From: CAYMLQ01 sp964390795
GTDB taxonomy: Bacteria > Verrucomicrobiota > Kiritimatiellia > RFP12 > UBA1067
Assembly (NCBI GenBank): GCA_964390795.1
Contig: CAYMLQ010000032.1
Coordinates: 1-29,809 of the forward strand
Length of the DNA: 29,809 bases
Direction: 5' to 3'
Positions 1-8,163 of this stretch are shown piece after piece. The position numbers were made by a program, and so were the translations under genes. The notes beneath the pieces are model-generated. The model saw only the letters and a program-made list of their open reading frames with translations. It searched no databases and was not told the origin of the DNA. Position 1 is the stretch's first letter, and every line of letters starts with the position of its first letter.

Positions 1-2
1 CC

Positions 3-1421
3 AATACCAAGGGCCGCGCCGAACACCTGATGCAGCGGCTGATTAAGGATAAGACCGGACGCGACCCCGTCTACGTCAAGTTGACCGAGCTGCCAGATAA
101 ATGGCGAAATCTAAGCCGCGAGACTGCTCCGGGTAAAGCATGGCTGGCATGGTGCGATCATATCTTCCACGATTTCGAACAAGCGGCAAAATGCACGTAC
201 CTCTACGAAGTGACGCCTGATCATACCAGCGCCTTCATAAACGCGCTCAAGAAAACCAGAACGGCGAAGACAGTTAAGGACGTCACGACGCTCTTGCGCT
301 CAGCTTTCACCTATTTCCTGCCAATCGGAGTTGAAAACCCTTTAGGCAAGACGATCCGAAGAAAGAAATCGAGAAGCCCTGTCGATGGAGGCACGGCCGC
401 AAGACGTCCCTTGACGCTCGATCAATTGGAGGAGTTGTTCGAGACAGCCAGACCAGACCCCTTCACCTACCCACTGGTCGTGTGCGCCGCGTGTACAGGA
501 ATGCGCATCGGGGACGTGTGCCGCTTGCGTTGGCAGTCCGTGGACATGAAACACGGCTGGATACGCGTCGCGACATCGAAAACCGGAGTCGAGATCGAAG
601 TTCCCATGTTTGCGAGATTACAGGAGGTTCTCCAAACCGCACTCGCGAACAAGTCAGACGGCCCTTATGTTTGGCCTGACGCAGCCCAAATGTACGAACA
701 CAACCTGACGGGAATTACCTACCGCGGCAAAGTTTTGTTTGCAAAAGCCTTTGCAACTGCTTCGAAAAGCCAACTCAAGCAGACGGACGTACACTCCGAA
801 CGCGTCACCCTTGCTGACGCGCTTCCCCTAGTATCTGAAGCTGTGAAAGCCGCAGGTTTTGAAACGGCGAAACGTGACCGGATTTTGGACACTCTGACCC
901 GTTATGCGAAAGGTCAGTCGTACCGGAAAATTACGACCGAGACCGGCCGATCCCGGCCGCAGACATCAGAAGACTTGCGGGAAGCCGAAGAAGTTTCGAA
1001 GCTTGATTTCAGAAAGGGCGCTTCCATTGCATCGAAAAGTGATTTGAAAACACTTCTCAAAGCGACAAGGCAAGCGCGGGGAACAGGTATGTTATCCGCG
1101 TCACTACTCGGCTGGCATAACCTTCGTGGCACTTTCGTAGTGCTTGCCTTAAACGAGGGCATACCCTTCGAAACAGTTACGAAATGCACGGGGCATACAA
1201 CAGCAAAGACCGTCCGCGATCATTATTACAACCCCACTCGTGAGCATACGCGCCAAGCCATGCACCGCGTAGATGTTCAAATGAGCGGCAAGTCGCCAGC
1301 CGCCTTGCCTTCTCCACAATCCGCCAAGGTGGAAGACCTCGCATTCAAACTCGGGCAACTGTCCGAAAGCGAGCGGTCACAACTCGCCGCATTGCTGGCA
1401 AAACAACCAAAAGCTGGTTGA
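3..1421 (+). CDS. Tyrosine recombinase/integrase (5'-partial)
   Basis: This is a site-specific DNA recombinase that would integrate or excise a mobile element. The reading frame is open to the left edge, so the true start probably lies outside the window; the first in-window ATG is at 30. Numbering from that ATG, the catalytic residues are Arg159 in TGMRIGDVCRLR, a likely beta-hairpin Lys184 in SKTG, His363-x-x-Arg366 in HNLRG, Gly-His389, and Tyr399 or Tyr400 in DHYYN. The stretch from Lys184 to His363 is 179 residues, about 100 more than in compact integrases such as lambda Int. It includes a helix-turn-helix-like segment near 290-320 (KGQSYRKITTETGRS). A short helical tail follows the tyrosine. 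Base composition is less GC-rich than the downstream genes, which fits a mobile origin. The family is secure; the element it belongs to is not visible. Confidence 0.9.
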   Translation, partial: NTKGRAEHLMQRLIKDKTGRDPVYVKLTELPDKWRNLSRETAPGKAWLAWCDHIFHDFEQAAKCTYLYEVTPDHTSAFINALKKTRTAKTVKDVTTLLRSAFTYFLPIGVENPLGKTIRRKKSRSPVDGGTAARRPLTLDQLEELFETARPDPFTYPLVVCAACTGMRIGDVCRLRWQSVDMKHGWIRVATSKTGVEIEVPMFARLQEVLQTALANKSDGPYVWPDAAQMYEHNLTGITYRGKVLFAKAFATASKSQLKQTDVHSERVTLADALPLVSEAVKAAGFETAKRDRILDTLTRYAKGQSYRKITTETGRSRPQTSEDLREAEEVSKLDFRKGASIASKSDLKTLLKATRQARGTGMLSASLLGWHNLRGTFVVLALNEGIPFETVTKCTGHTTAKTVRDHYYNPTREHTRQAMHRVDVQMSGKSPAALPSPQSAKVEDLAFKLGQLSESERSQLAALLAKQPKAG

Positions 1422-1704
1422 CCGTCGGCTACGACGACAAAACCAAAAAGCCCTGCCTCGCCCGCGAATTCCACCTCTCCGACGCCGCCGGTTTCTGACC
1501 GTGGCCCTCATTCTCGCGAGCGCGTTCTTCGCGTGCCGGAGCACGCGCAACGTGAGGGTTGCGGCATCTCCAACCTTCGAACGAACCTTGTACCCGGCAA
1601 AGCATGTGTGCTAACGTTTAATAAGAGTTTGCATCCGCCAGAGTGTTATAGCGGTTGCTATTTTTGAGGTATGATAAACGTTCGCAATAATAGAGGAAAA
1701 CACG
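1422..1704. other. Gap after the integrase: probable remnant and promoter area
   Basis: No complete gene is visible. In a frame shifted from the integrase, 1415-1498 reads as a short open stretch including VGYDDKTKKPCLAREFHL and then stops. This could be the tail of a gene whose front was lost, for example by element insertion. A small perfect inverted repeat (ATAGC-GGTT-GCTAT) lies at 1648-1661. A TATGAT hexamer at 1670-1675 is a possible -10 box for the next gene, but no good -35 box is seen at 16-18 bp. The assignments are tentative. Confidence 0.35.
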
Positions 1705-2076
1705 ATGATCCCAGAGAAACTGCAGGAAATCATGAAAAGGGATGGCATTGTCGCTATCGCCACCTTGGGGCCTGATGGCCCCCATCTGGTCAATACTTGG
1801 AATAGCTACCTCAGAACGTCGCAAGATGGACGGCTGTTCATTCCCGCAGGTTATATGCAAAAGACCGAGGCCAACATTGCCCACAATCCGGACGTGTTGA
1901 TTACGTTGGGGAGCAGCAAGGTCGAGGGCCTGCATGGAGCGGGTGCCGGTTTCTTGATTAAGGGAAAGGCGAGGTTCGTGACGTCCGGCCCTGATTTCGA
2001 TGTCATGAAAGCAGCGTTCAGTTGGCTGCGTGCCACCTTGGCCGTCACCATCGAGTCGGCCACTCAAACTTGGTAA
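1705..2076 (+). CDS. FMN-binding pyridoxamine 5'-phosphate oxidase-fold protein
   Basis: This is a small cytoplasmic flavoprotein of 123 residues. It closely resembles the one-domain FMN-binding protein known from Desulfovibrio vulgaris, which is 122 residues long and has the split-barrel fold of PNPOx. Family hallmarks are VAIATLGPDGPHLVNTWNSY near the N-terminus, KTEANIAHNPDVLITLGS in the middle, GAGAGFLIKGKARF, and the C-terminal VTIESATQT. The length is complete and the ATG at 1705 follows a GAGG-type ribosome site. The family is usually linked to electron transfer or flavin reduction, but the substrate is unknown. It has no clear link to the glycan genes downstream and may belong to the integrase-side accessory segment. 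Confidence 0.85.
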   Translation: MIPEKLQEIMKRDGIVAIATLGPDGPHLVNTWNSYLRTSQDGRLFIPAGYMQKTEANIAHNPDVLITLGSSKVEGLHGAGAGFLIKGKARFVTSGPDFDVMKAAFSWLRATLAVTIESATQTW

Positions 2077-2110
2077 TAACACCTGCGTTTTGACGATAAG
2101 GGCTAGGCCA

Positions 2111-4051
2111 ATGAAACCCTTGCATGTCGGATTCGCCTCCATACTTGCTTTCGCGCTCTACGCGCACGCCGTCGCGCCGCTGATCAGCGATGTGCCGGAC
2201 CAGGTGATCGCGCAAGACACGTCCACGCCGACGCTCTATCTCACCATCGGAGACACCGAAACGACGTTCACCGCGCTGACCGTCTCCGCTTCGTCAGGCA
2301 ACACGACGCTGGTGCCGACCAACGCCGCGAACCTCGCGCTGGGCGGTTCGAACGCGCAGCGGACCATCAAGGTGACGCCCGTCAGCGGGCGCACCGGCGC
2401 GGCGACAATCACGCTCACGGTCAAGGACGCCGAGGCGCTCTCCACAAGCAGCACCTTCACCATCACTGTCACCGAGCCGAACACGGCACCGACGCTGACC
2501 GGTTTGCCGGGCTATCAGATCGCGAGCCCCGGCCAGACACCCCCGGCGGTCGGTTTCACCGTCGGTGACGCCGAGACGGCAGCGGGGGCGCTGAGCGTTA
2601 CGGCGACATCCTCGAACACGAACCTTGTGCCGAACGCGAACATCGCTCTCGTGAACAGCGGGGCGAGCCGCTCGGCGCAAATCACGCCCGTCACAGGACG
2701 GCTCGGCACGGCGGTTATCCGGCTGAGAGTCGGCGATGCGTACGGCGCCTCGGCCCAGAGCGAGTTCGTTTTCGGCGTGTTTGATGCCGCCTCGTCGAAC
2801 AACGCCATCAGGCAGCCGCGCGGCATCTACGTGCTGGACAGCACGGCCGGCACGGTCATCAACGGCGTCCCCATGCGCGACGGCAATGTCCGCAACAAGC
2901 CGTTCGTGGACGGCTACGTTCTGCGCACCGAATGGGCCACGCTGGAGCCGACCGACGGCGCATTCGACTTCACCATCATCAGCAACATTTTCGCCAAGCT
3001 GCCAGCGAACCAGAAACTCTCCCTGCTGCTCGCGAGCGGCGTGCTGCCCGCGTGGCTGAATTCGTTGCCCGGTGTCGTCACCTACACCGCGGGCTCGCCG
3101 AGCGTGACACGGCCGCTGCCATGGGATCCCGTCGCGCAGGAGCGCTACCGCCTGCTGCTCGCCGCGCTGGGCTCTTACGAGGTGGACGGCGTGCAGCTCC
3201 GCAACCACCCGCGGCTCGCGGCTTTCGACCCTTGGATACCCGGCCTCAAAAGCGGCATCCGCGACCCTGACGAGATCAAGATCCGCAACCTTCCCGGCTA
3301 CACGCGCACGCTCATGCAGAACGGCGTGCTCACGCACCTGGCCAATGCCACGGACAACTTCCCGAACGTGCCCGTGCAGATCGGCTTCTGGACCTACACC
3401 GACGCGACCGCCAACCCGGCACCCTGGGAGGTTTTGCGGCAGGCCATCCTCGCGCAGCATGACGGCGTCGCCCGTCCGCGCATCGGCTTCTGGATGGAGA
3501 ACCTCGCCGCGAACCGGCCCGCCGCCGAAGCCGACCCGTGGACCGGGCTGCCCAACACCAGCTATACCGCACCGCTTTATCTCTCGCAGAACAGCGCCTT
3601 TGTCGGCTATCAGGTGCTCGGCTCGTGGTCCCGCCCTTTCAGCTCCGACCATGTCGACAACGATCTCAACGGCTCGCCCGAAGACGGCATGGACTATGGC
3701 TTCACCGCCTTCCAGTGCCGCTACTACGAGCACTACCAGGCAGACGTGGACTTCGCCAACTACACGGCTGAATTCCAGCGCTGGCACGACTACCTGAACG
3801 CGCTGCCGGGCGCGGCCCCGACCCCGGAAATTTGCGCGTTCACACCGTTGAGCGACGGCCGGGCGCGGGTGTCGTTTTCGGCGCAGGTGGGTGCGAGTTA
3901 TCAGATCCGGTACAGCCCCGACCTCGTGCAGTGGTACGATGCCGGTCCGCCAAGCGTGGCCACCAACTTGCTCGGCCAGTGGATCGATGACGGGACGCTT
4001 ACCGGCAGTCTTCCGGCTTCAGCGCCGAAACGCTTCTACCGCGTGCAGTAA
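2111..4051 (+). CDS. Secreted protein: two Ig-like repeats plus putative glycoside hydrolase barrel
   Basis: A 646-residue exported protein. The frame is open further upstream, but the ATG at 2111 gives a clean signal peptide (MKPLHVGFASILAFALYAHA), with AAGG about 10 nt upstream. Residues ~21-225 hold two ~100-residue repeats of cadherin/Ig-like type, each with a GD-E/DAET turn and an 'ITVTPVxGRxGxAxIxLxVxDA' strand set. Residues ~230-570 look like a TIM-barrel glycoside hydrolase of the GH42/GH-A kind: GIYVLDSTAG, then LRTEWATLEPTDGAFDF, then PAWLNSLPG, WDP and a late WSRPF segment. The last ~70 residues form the YQIRYSPDLVQW...KRFYRVQ module common at the end of PVC-group secreted proteins. 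Catalytic acids cannot be assigned with confidence. It probably acts on a glycan outside the cytoplasm. Confidence 0.7.
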   Translation: MKPLHVGFASILAFALYAHAVAPLISDVPDQVIAQDTSTPTLYLTIGDTETTFTALTVSASSGNTTLVPTNAANLALGGSNAQRTIKVTPVSGRTGAATITLTVKDAEALSTSSTFTITVTEPNTAPTLTGLPGYQIASPGQTPPAVGFTVGDAETAAGALSVTATSSNTNLVPNANIALVNSGASRSAQITPVTGRLGTAVIRLRVGDAYGASAQSEFVFGVFDAASSNNAIRQPRGIYVLDSTAGTVINGVPMRDGNVRNKPFVDGYVLRTEWATLEPTDGAFDFTIISNIFAKLPANQKLSLLLASGVLPAWLNSLPGVVTYTAGSPSVTRPLPWDPVAQERYRLLLAALGSYEVDGVQLRNHPRLAAFDPWIPGLKSGIRDPDEIKIRNLPGYTRTLMQNGVLTHLANATDNFPNVPVQIGFWTYTDATANPAPWEVLRQAILAQHDGVARPRIGFWMENLAANRPAAEADPWTGLPNTSYTAPLYLSQNSAFVGYQVLGSWSRPFSSDHVDNDLNGSPEDGMDYGFTAFQCRYYEHYQADVDFANYTAEFQRWHDYLNALPGAAPTPEICAFTPLSDGRARVSFSAQVGASYQIRYSPDLVQWYDAGPPSVATNLLGQWIDDGTLTGSLPASAPKRFYRVQ

Positions 4052-4097
4052 TGCACTCTCTCACTTCTCCGCTTTCCTTTCACCCCCCTGCGGTGGT

Positions 4098-4134
4098 ACG
4101 CTTTCAACACCTTTTGATGGTTTTTTGACCTGTG
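4098..4134 (+). promoter_or_regulatory. Degenerate third copy of the T-rich element, upstream of araC-type gene
   Basis: A CTTTTG block, a 4-nt spacer ending in GG, and a TTTTTT block (4111-4126) match the core of the 41-bp elements at 5013 and 12738, with an upstream TTTC also aligned. Identity is much lower than between the other two copies. It lies about 30-60 bp before the regulator start and could be an autoregulatory site. Confidence 0.35.
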
Positions 4135-4162
4135 TACGCAACCCAATGAAGGCATTCAGCGC

Positions 4163-5008
4163 ATGAGTAATTCATTCGACCGGCTACAGTTCGTTGACCC
4201 GTCGCGAACCGCGCGTCGCCTGTTGTGGCACTTGCTCTCCGTCGGCACGGTGTCGCGTGATGAGCCTGACCACCACAAAGGTTTTGAAAAACCGGGGGCG
4301 CATCTGTTCTGGGTCAAGTCAGGTTGCGGAACACTCGAAGTTTCCGGTGTAAGCGTCGCGCTGAAACCGGGTCCACTGTGCTGGTGGGTAGACATGAGCC
4401 AGCAGCGCGCCTACGTGCCGACCCCGGGCGTGCGTTTGGTCTGCACGGGCATCCGCCTGTACGGTCCGAATCTGGAGGCATGGCGTGAGGTTCTGGGAGG
4501 CACCAACGAGTTTCACTTCACAGAGCCTGAAGGAATCGAGTTCCTACGCAAAGCCTGCCTTAAGCTCCAGCGGCTAGTGGCGAAACGGCCGGCTGGCTAT
4601 GAGTGGCAGGTACATTTGGCGCTGACGAACATGATGGGGCACTTGCTGGAGACGCGCGGTGTCTTGGCCGTGCCGATAACAGAAACGCCCCCAGCCGTGA
4701 GGCGTGTCGTCGACGCCGTGTTGGCCGAGCCCGCCCGCGATTGGAAAGTGGGCGAACTGGCCGAAATGGCGGCGGTCAGCATTTCCGGGTTGCGCGCACT
4801 CTTCAAAGGGGTTCAGCATGAAGGCATCCACGAGTTTCTGCAAAGGAGCCGTCTGGACCGAGCGCGGGTGCTGCTTTGCGACAAGCGGCTTTCGGTCAAA
4901 CAGGTCGCAGAACAACTCCACTTCTCTAGCGAGTTCTATTTCAGCCATTTCTTCCGCACGGGTACTGGGATGAGCCCCAGCCAGTTCCGCCGTGACTTGA
5001 AGGCTTAG
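4163..5008 (+). CDS. AraC-family transcriptional regulator
   Basis: A 281-residue DNA-binding regulator. The N-terminal ~150 residues form an AraC/cupin-type sensor domain (HLFWVKSGCGTLEVSG, VALKPGPLCWWVD). The C-terminal ~100 residues carry the double helix-turn-helix. The first HTH is VGELAEMAAVSISGLRALFKG; the second is VKQVAEQLHFSSEFYFSHFFR, followed by the GMSPSQFRRDLK signature. It lies directly upstream of the dehydrogenase-aldolase operon on the same strand. A T-rich 41-bp element follows it at 5013, recurs at 12738, and has a degenerate copy in its own upstream region. The ligand is probably a sugar or sugar acid handled by the neighbouring genes, by inference only. Confidence 0.93.
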   Translation: MSNSFDRLQFVDPSRTARRLLWHLLSVGTVSRDEPDHHKGFEKPGAHLFWVKSGCGTLEVSGVSVALKPGPLCWWVDMSQQRAYVPTPGVRLVCTGIRLYGPNLEAWREVLGGTNEFHFTEPEGIEFLRKACLKLQRLVAKRPAGYEWQVHLALTNMMGHLLETRGVLAVPITETPPAVRRVVDAVLAEPARDWKVGELAEMAAVSISGLRALFKGVQHEGIHEFLQRSRLDRARVLLCDKRLSVKQVAEQLHFSSEFYFSHFFRTGTGMSPSQFRRDLKA

Positions 5009-5012
5009 GACG

Positions 5013-5085
5013 CTGGCGTTTTTCGCAAGTCTTTTGTCGTTTTTTCTATGTTGTGTCGAGCGTGATTCGAGTACTCTTCCCACTA
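5013..5085 (+). promoter_or_regulatory. 41-bp T-rich regulatory repeat (copy 1) and probable promoter
   Basis: Bases 5013-5053 match 12738-12778 at 38 of 41 positions. The core is GTCTTTTGTCGTTTTTTC followed by ATGTTG. Weaker similarity continues for about 35 bp through a GAGTACTCT/GAGTATGCT segment that could hold the -10 box (TACTCT here, TATGCT in copy 2) to an ATGG. No consensus -35 box sits at normal spacing, which is usual for activator-dependent promoters. It is probably the operator/promoter of the alcohol dehydrogenase operon, bound by the adjacent AraC-type regulator. Confidence 0.6.
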
Positions 5086-5096
5086 TGGAAAGAAAC

Positions 5097-6257
5097 ATGG
5101 AGAGGCTTGGCGACATCCTCACGCTGCATCTGCCCAAAACACTGGCCTTCGGCAAGGGTAGTGCGGTTCGATTGGCAGATGATCTCGCGGCGGGGCAGCG
5201 ATGTCGGGTGTTTGTCATCACCTCGCGGCCGGTTCTTCCGCTGGCGGAACCGTGGGCCCAAAGCCTGCGGCAAAGGGGTCTTGAGGTCAGCGTGTGGGAG
5301 GGCGTGAACCGGGAGCCCACAGTCACCGATTTTCAGGCGGCACTGAAGGCCGCACAAGCGATGAACGCCGATGCGGTCATCGGGTTCGGCGGCGGCAGCG
5401 CGCTTGACGTAGCTAAACTTGTGGCGGCGATGCTCGATAACCCGCAAGACATCCATGAGGTGTTCGGCATCGGCAAACTCGCCGGACGCTCCACTTTTCT
5501 GGTCTGTCTCCCGACGACGGCCGGCACCGGTAGCGAGGTGTCTCCTAATGCCATTCTGCTGGACGAAAGTGAGCACGAGAAGAGGGGCGTCATTAGCCCG
5601 CATCTCGTGCCGGATGTAACCTGCGTGGACCCGCTGCTGACCCGAACCCTGCCGCCGGCGGTGACGGCTTCAACGGGTCTGGACGCTCTGACTCATTGCA
5701 TCGAGGCCTACGCGAACCGTTTTTCCCATCCGGTGATCGACCACTATGCGCTGGAGGGTATCCGGCTGATTGCGGGCAGCCTGCGGCGGGCGTTCGATTG
5801 CGGCGATGACCTCGACGCGCGCGCGCGAATGGCGCTCGGCAGCCTCTATGGCGGACTCTGCCTCGGCCCGGTGAACACCGGCGCAGTCCATGCTTTGGCC
5901 TATCCGTTGGGCAGTGAGTTCCATGTGGCGCACGGAGTGGCGAACGCGGTGTTGCTGCCGCACGTGCTGGAATTTAACCTGTCTGCCGCGCCGGAAAGCT
6001 ACGCGCAAGTTGCGCTTGCCTTGGGCGCAGTACCATCCGGAAGCGCACTCGAAACGGCCCATTGCGCGCTATCGCTCGTCTGCGAACTATCACGGCATTG
6101 CCAGATTCCCCGGAGTCTGTCGGAACTCGGCGTGCCTGAAAGCGCCGTCCCTCGCTTGGCCAGAGGAGCGATGAAAATCACGCGCCTGCTGGAGCGCAAC
6201 GTACGTCACGTCACCGAGGAGGATGCGGTGGCCATTTACCGAAAGGCCTTTTTGTGA
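5097..6257 (+). CDS. Iron-containing alcohol dehydrogenase
   Basis: A 386-residue NAD(P)-dependent group III (Fe-type) alcohol dehydrogenase of the FucO/maleylacetate reductase superfamily. The GGGS nucleotide loop is seen in GFGGGSALDVAKL near residue 96, the family signature in TTAGTGSEVSPNA near 140, and metal ligands in DALTHCIEAY and in HALAYPLG...HGVANAVLLPH near 195-290. ATG 5097 is chosen over ATG 5085 because GGAAAG lies at a suitable distance before it and 5085 falls inside the promoter repeat. The stop overlaps the next gene by 4 nt. Members reduce lactaldehyde or oxidise diverse alcohols. With a DapA-family aldolase next door, a lactaldehyde-type aldehyde is a reasonable guess but unproven. 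Confidence 0.9.
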   Translation: MERLGDILTLHLPKTLAFGKGSAVRLADDLAAGQRCRVFVITSRPVLPLAEPWAQSLRQRGLEVSVWEGVNREPTVTDFQAALKAAQAMNADAVIGFGGGSALDVAKLVAAMLDNPQDIHEVFGIGKLAGRSTFLVCLPTTAGTGSEVSPNAILLDESEHEKRGVISPHLVPDVTCVDPLLTRTLPPAVTASTGLDALTHCIEAYANRFSHPVIDHYALEGIRLIAGSLRRAFDCGDDLDARARMALGSLYGGLCLGPVNTGAVHALAYPLGSEFHVAHGVANAVLLPHVLEFNLSAAPESYAQVALALGAVPSGSALETAHCALSLVCELSRHCQIPRSLSELGVPESAVPRLARGAMKITRLLERNVRHVTEEDAVAIYRKAFL

Positions 6258-7126
6258 AAGCAAAGAAGAAACACTGCGGAGTCATCGTACCCATGGTCAG
6301 CCCCTTCACGGGCTGCGGGAACATTGACGAACCGGCCGTTCAACGCATCGTAGAGCGTCTCGTGGCGGCAGGAGTTCACGGCATTTTCGTGCTGGGCACC
6401 ACGGGCGAAGCCGCCTCCATCACAGCGACGGAAAAGATGAAACTCGTCCACGCCACGGTTCATGCCGTCGCAGGACAGTCTCAGGTTTATACGGGGATTT
6501 CCAGCAACTGCCTCCAAGAGTCCGTCGAAGCCGCAAAGCGTTATGAACAAATGGGCGTCCATGCTGCTGTGGCACATCCGCCTTGCTACTACCCGCCCTC
6601 CGAAAAGGACCTCGAGGCTTACTTCGTGAGCCTGGCAGAAGCCATTGACTTGCCCCTGCTGCTCTACAACATTCCGAAAACGACCCACGTTTCGCTTCCG
6701 CTAGCCCTCGTAGAACGCCTCAGCCATCACCCCAACATCGAGGGCATCAAAGATTCTGGAGCTGAGGAGCCACATCTGAAGGAACTGCTGCTGCGGATGG
6801 GCGGACGGGAAAACTTTTCGGTCTTGTGCGGCTGCGGCGCCTTATTTGGCGTGGCGCTGAGGCTCGGCGCTGACGGGGTCGTGCCCAGTTCTGGCAACCT
6901 TGTTCCCGGGGTCTATCAGGCCATGTGGACGGCGGCGCTGCAAGGCAACTGGGAGGAGGTCTCGCAACAGAACGCTCACTCCTCCGCCACTGGTGCCCGA
7001 TATCAGAAGGGACGTTCATTAGGCGAATCCTTAGCTGCCCTCAAGGCGCTCATGGCGGAGGAAGGCTTGTGCGGGCCGACCGTGCTGCCGCCGCTGCGCA
7101 CCCTGTCTGCCCAGGAGGGGCTATGA
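6254..7126 (+). CDS. DapA/NanA-family aldolase or lyase
   Basis: A 290-residue class I aldolase of the dihydrodipicolinate synthase/N-acetylneuraminate lyase family. It has the pyruvate-binding GTTGEA motif near residue 49, the catalytic Tyr in LLYNIPKTT near 137 and the Schiff-base Lys in GIKDSG near 163. It starts with GTG overlapping the previous stop (GTGA, 6254-6257) and ends overlapping pdxA2 (ATGA), so all three genes are translationally coupled. Placement among sugar-acid genes argues against lysine biosynthesis. It more likely cleaves a 2-keto-3-deoxy sugar acid, or possibly sialic acid, to pyruvate and an aldehyde. The substrate cannot be read from the sequence. Confidence 0.88.
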   Translation: MKAKKKHCGVIVPMVSPFTGCGNIDEPAVQRIVERLVAAGVHGIFVLGTTGEAASITATEKMKLVHATVHAVAGQSQVYTGISSNCLQESVEAAKRYEQMGVHAAVAHPPCYYPPSEKDLEAYFVSLAEAIDLPLLLYNIPKTTHVSLPLALVERLSHHPNIEGIKDSGAEEPHLKELLLRMGGRENFSVLCGCGALFGVALRLGADGVVPSSGNLVPGVYQAMWTAALQGNWEEVSQQNAHSSATGARYQKGRSLGESLAALKALMAEEGLCGPTVLPPLRTLSAQEGL

Positions 7127-8163
7127 AAGAACTTCCCGCCCTCGGCATTACGATGGGCGATCCCTCGGGCATCGGCCCGGAAATCGCAGTCAAGGCGCTA
7201 ACCCACGCCAGCATTCGGCAAGAATGCAGGCCCGTCATCATCGGCGACGCAGGAGTGATCGCCCAGGCCGCCCAGCGGATCGGGTCGAAGCTGCAGCTCC
7301 GCACGCTCGACTGTGTCGAAGACGCAGTGAACCAACCCGAAACCCTTGAAGTCTACGACCTCAAGAACGTCGCGCTCGATACGCTGCAGATGGGGCAGGT
7401 CTCAGCGATGGCCGGAAACGCCGCCTTTGAAGCGGTGAAAACGGCGATCGACCTCGCTCTGGCCGGGAGGATCGACGCCGTCGTCACCGGCCCCATCAAC
7501 AAAGAGGCGTTGCATCTGGCGGGACACCCGTTCCCGGGCCACACGGAAATCTTCGCGCACTTCACCCGGACGCCGGACTTCACGATGATGCTGGCCGAGG
7601 GGAACCTTCGCGTCGTTCACGTCTCCACGCACGTCTCGCTTCGTCAGGCGTGCGATTGCGTCACACGCGAGCGTGTGCTCAAAGTGATCGGGCTGGCCAA
7701 CCAGGCCTGCCTGCAGTTAGGTATCGCACACCCGAAAGTGGGCGTTGCCGCGCTAAACCCGCACGCGAGCGACGGCGGGCTCTTTGGCTCGGAGGAGCGT
7801 GAACAGATCATTCCCTCGATTGCCGATGCCCGAGCCCAAGGCATTGACGTGGAGGGGCCTGTGCCGCCTGACACGTTCTTTTCAAAAGCGGCGGGCGGCG
7901 CTTACGACATCTGCGTGGCGATGTATCACGACCAGGGCCACATCCCGGTCAAGCTCCTCGGCTTCCACTATGACGCCGCACAGAAAACGTGGACCAGCGT
8001 GACCGGCATCAACATCACACTGGGGCTTCCCATCATCCGCGTCTCGGTGGACCATGGCACGGCGTTTGACCAAGCGGGTAAAGGCACGGCGAGCGAAGCC
8101 AGCCTCGTGTGCGCCATCGAATACGCTTCGCGGCTGGCAGCGAACCGGACAAAAACCTCATGA
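7123..8163 (+). CDS. pdxA2: PdxA-family 4-phosphate dehydrogenase (PdxA2-like)
   Basis: A 346-residue metal- and NAD-dependent oxidative decarboxylase. ATG 7123 is preceded by AGGAGG and overlaps the aldolase stop. Key motifs are TMGDPSGIGPEI at the N-terminus, TGPINKEALHLAGHPFPGHT near 122-140, NPHASDGGLFG near 213 and YHDQGHIPVK near 268; the histidines in the last three bind the divalent metal. PdxA proper works in vitamin B6 synthesis. The PdxA2 branch, found beside DUF1537 kinases, converts D-threonate or erythronate 4-phosphate to dihydroxyacetone phosphate and CO2. The kinase immediately downstream, overlapping by 4 nt, makes the catabolic role much more likely. Confidence 0.9.
   Translation: MKELPALGITMGDPSGIGPEIAVKALTHASIRQECRPVIIGDAGVIAQAAQRIGSKLQLRTLDCVEDAVNQPETLEVYDLKNVALDTLQMGQVSAMAGNAAFEAVKTAIDLALAGRIDAVVTGPINKEALHLAGHPFPGHTEIFAHFTRTPDFTMMLAEGNLRVVHVSTHVSLRQACDCVTRERVLKVIGLANQACLQLGIAHPKVGVAALNPHASDGGLFGSEEREQIIPSIADARAQGIDVEGPVPPDTFFSKAAGGAYDICVAMYHDQGHIPVKLLGFHYDAAQKTWTSVTGINITLGLPIIRVSVDHGTAFDQAGKGTASEASLVCAIEYASRLAANRTKTS

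Noticed and set aside
1501..1612. GTG-started 37-codon ORF with a lipoprotein-like N-terminus
   Set aside because: It has no ribosome site and no continuation beyond the hydrophobic start; chance is more likely.
1648..1665. Small hairpin followed by T residues as a terminator
   Set aside because: The stem is only 5 bp and A/T-rich, with a short T run, too weak to call a terminator.
2294..3787. 497-codon minus-strand ORF opposite the Ig-repeat protein
   Set aside because: Same reason: Arg/Gly/Val-rich product without domains, opposite a gene with signal peptide and repeats.
4146..4166. Six-codon ORF (MKAFSA) whose stop overlaps the regulator start
   Set aside because: It could be a coupled leader peptide, but so short an ORF is likely by chance and the AAGG within it can serve as the regulator's ribosome site.
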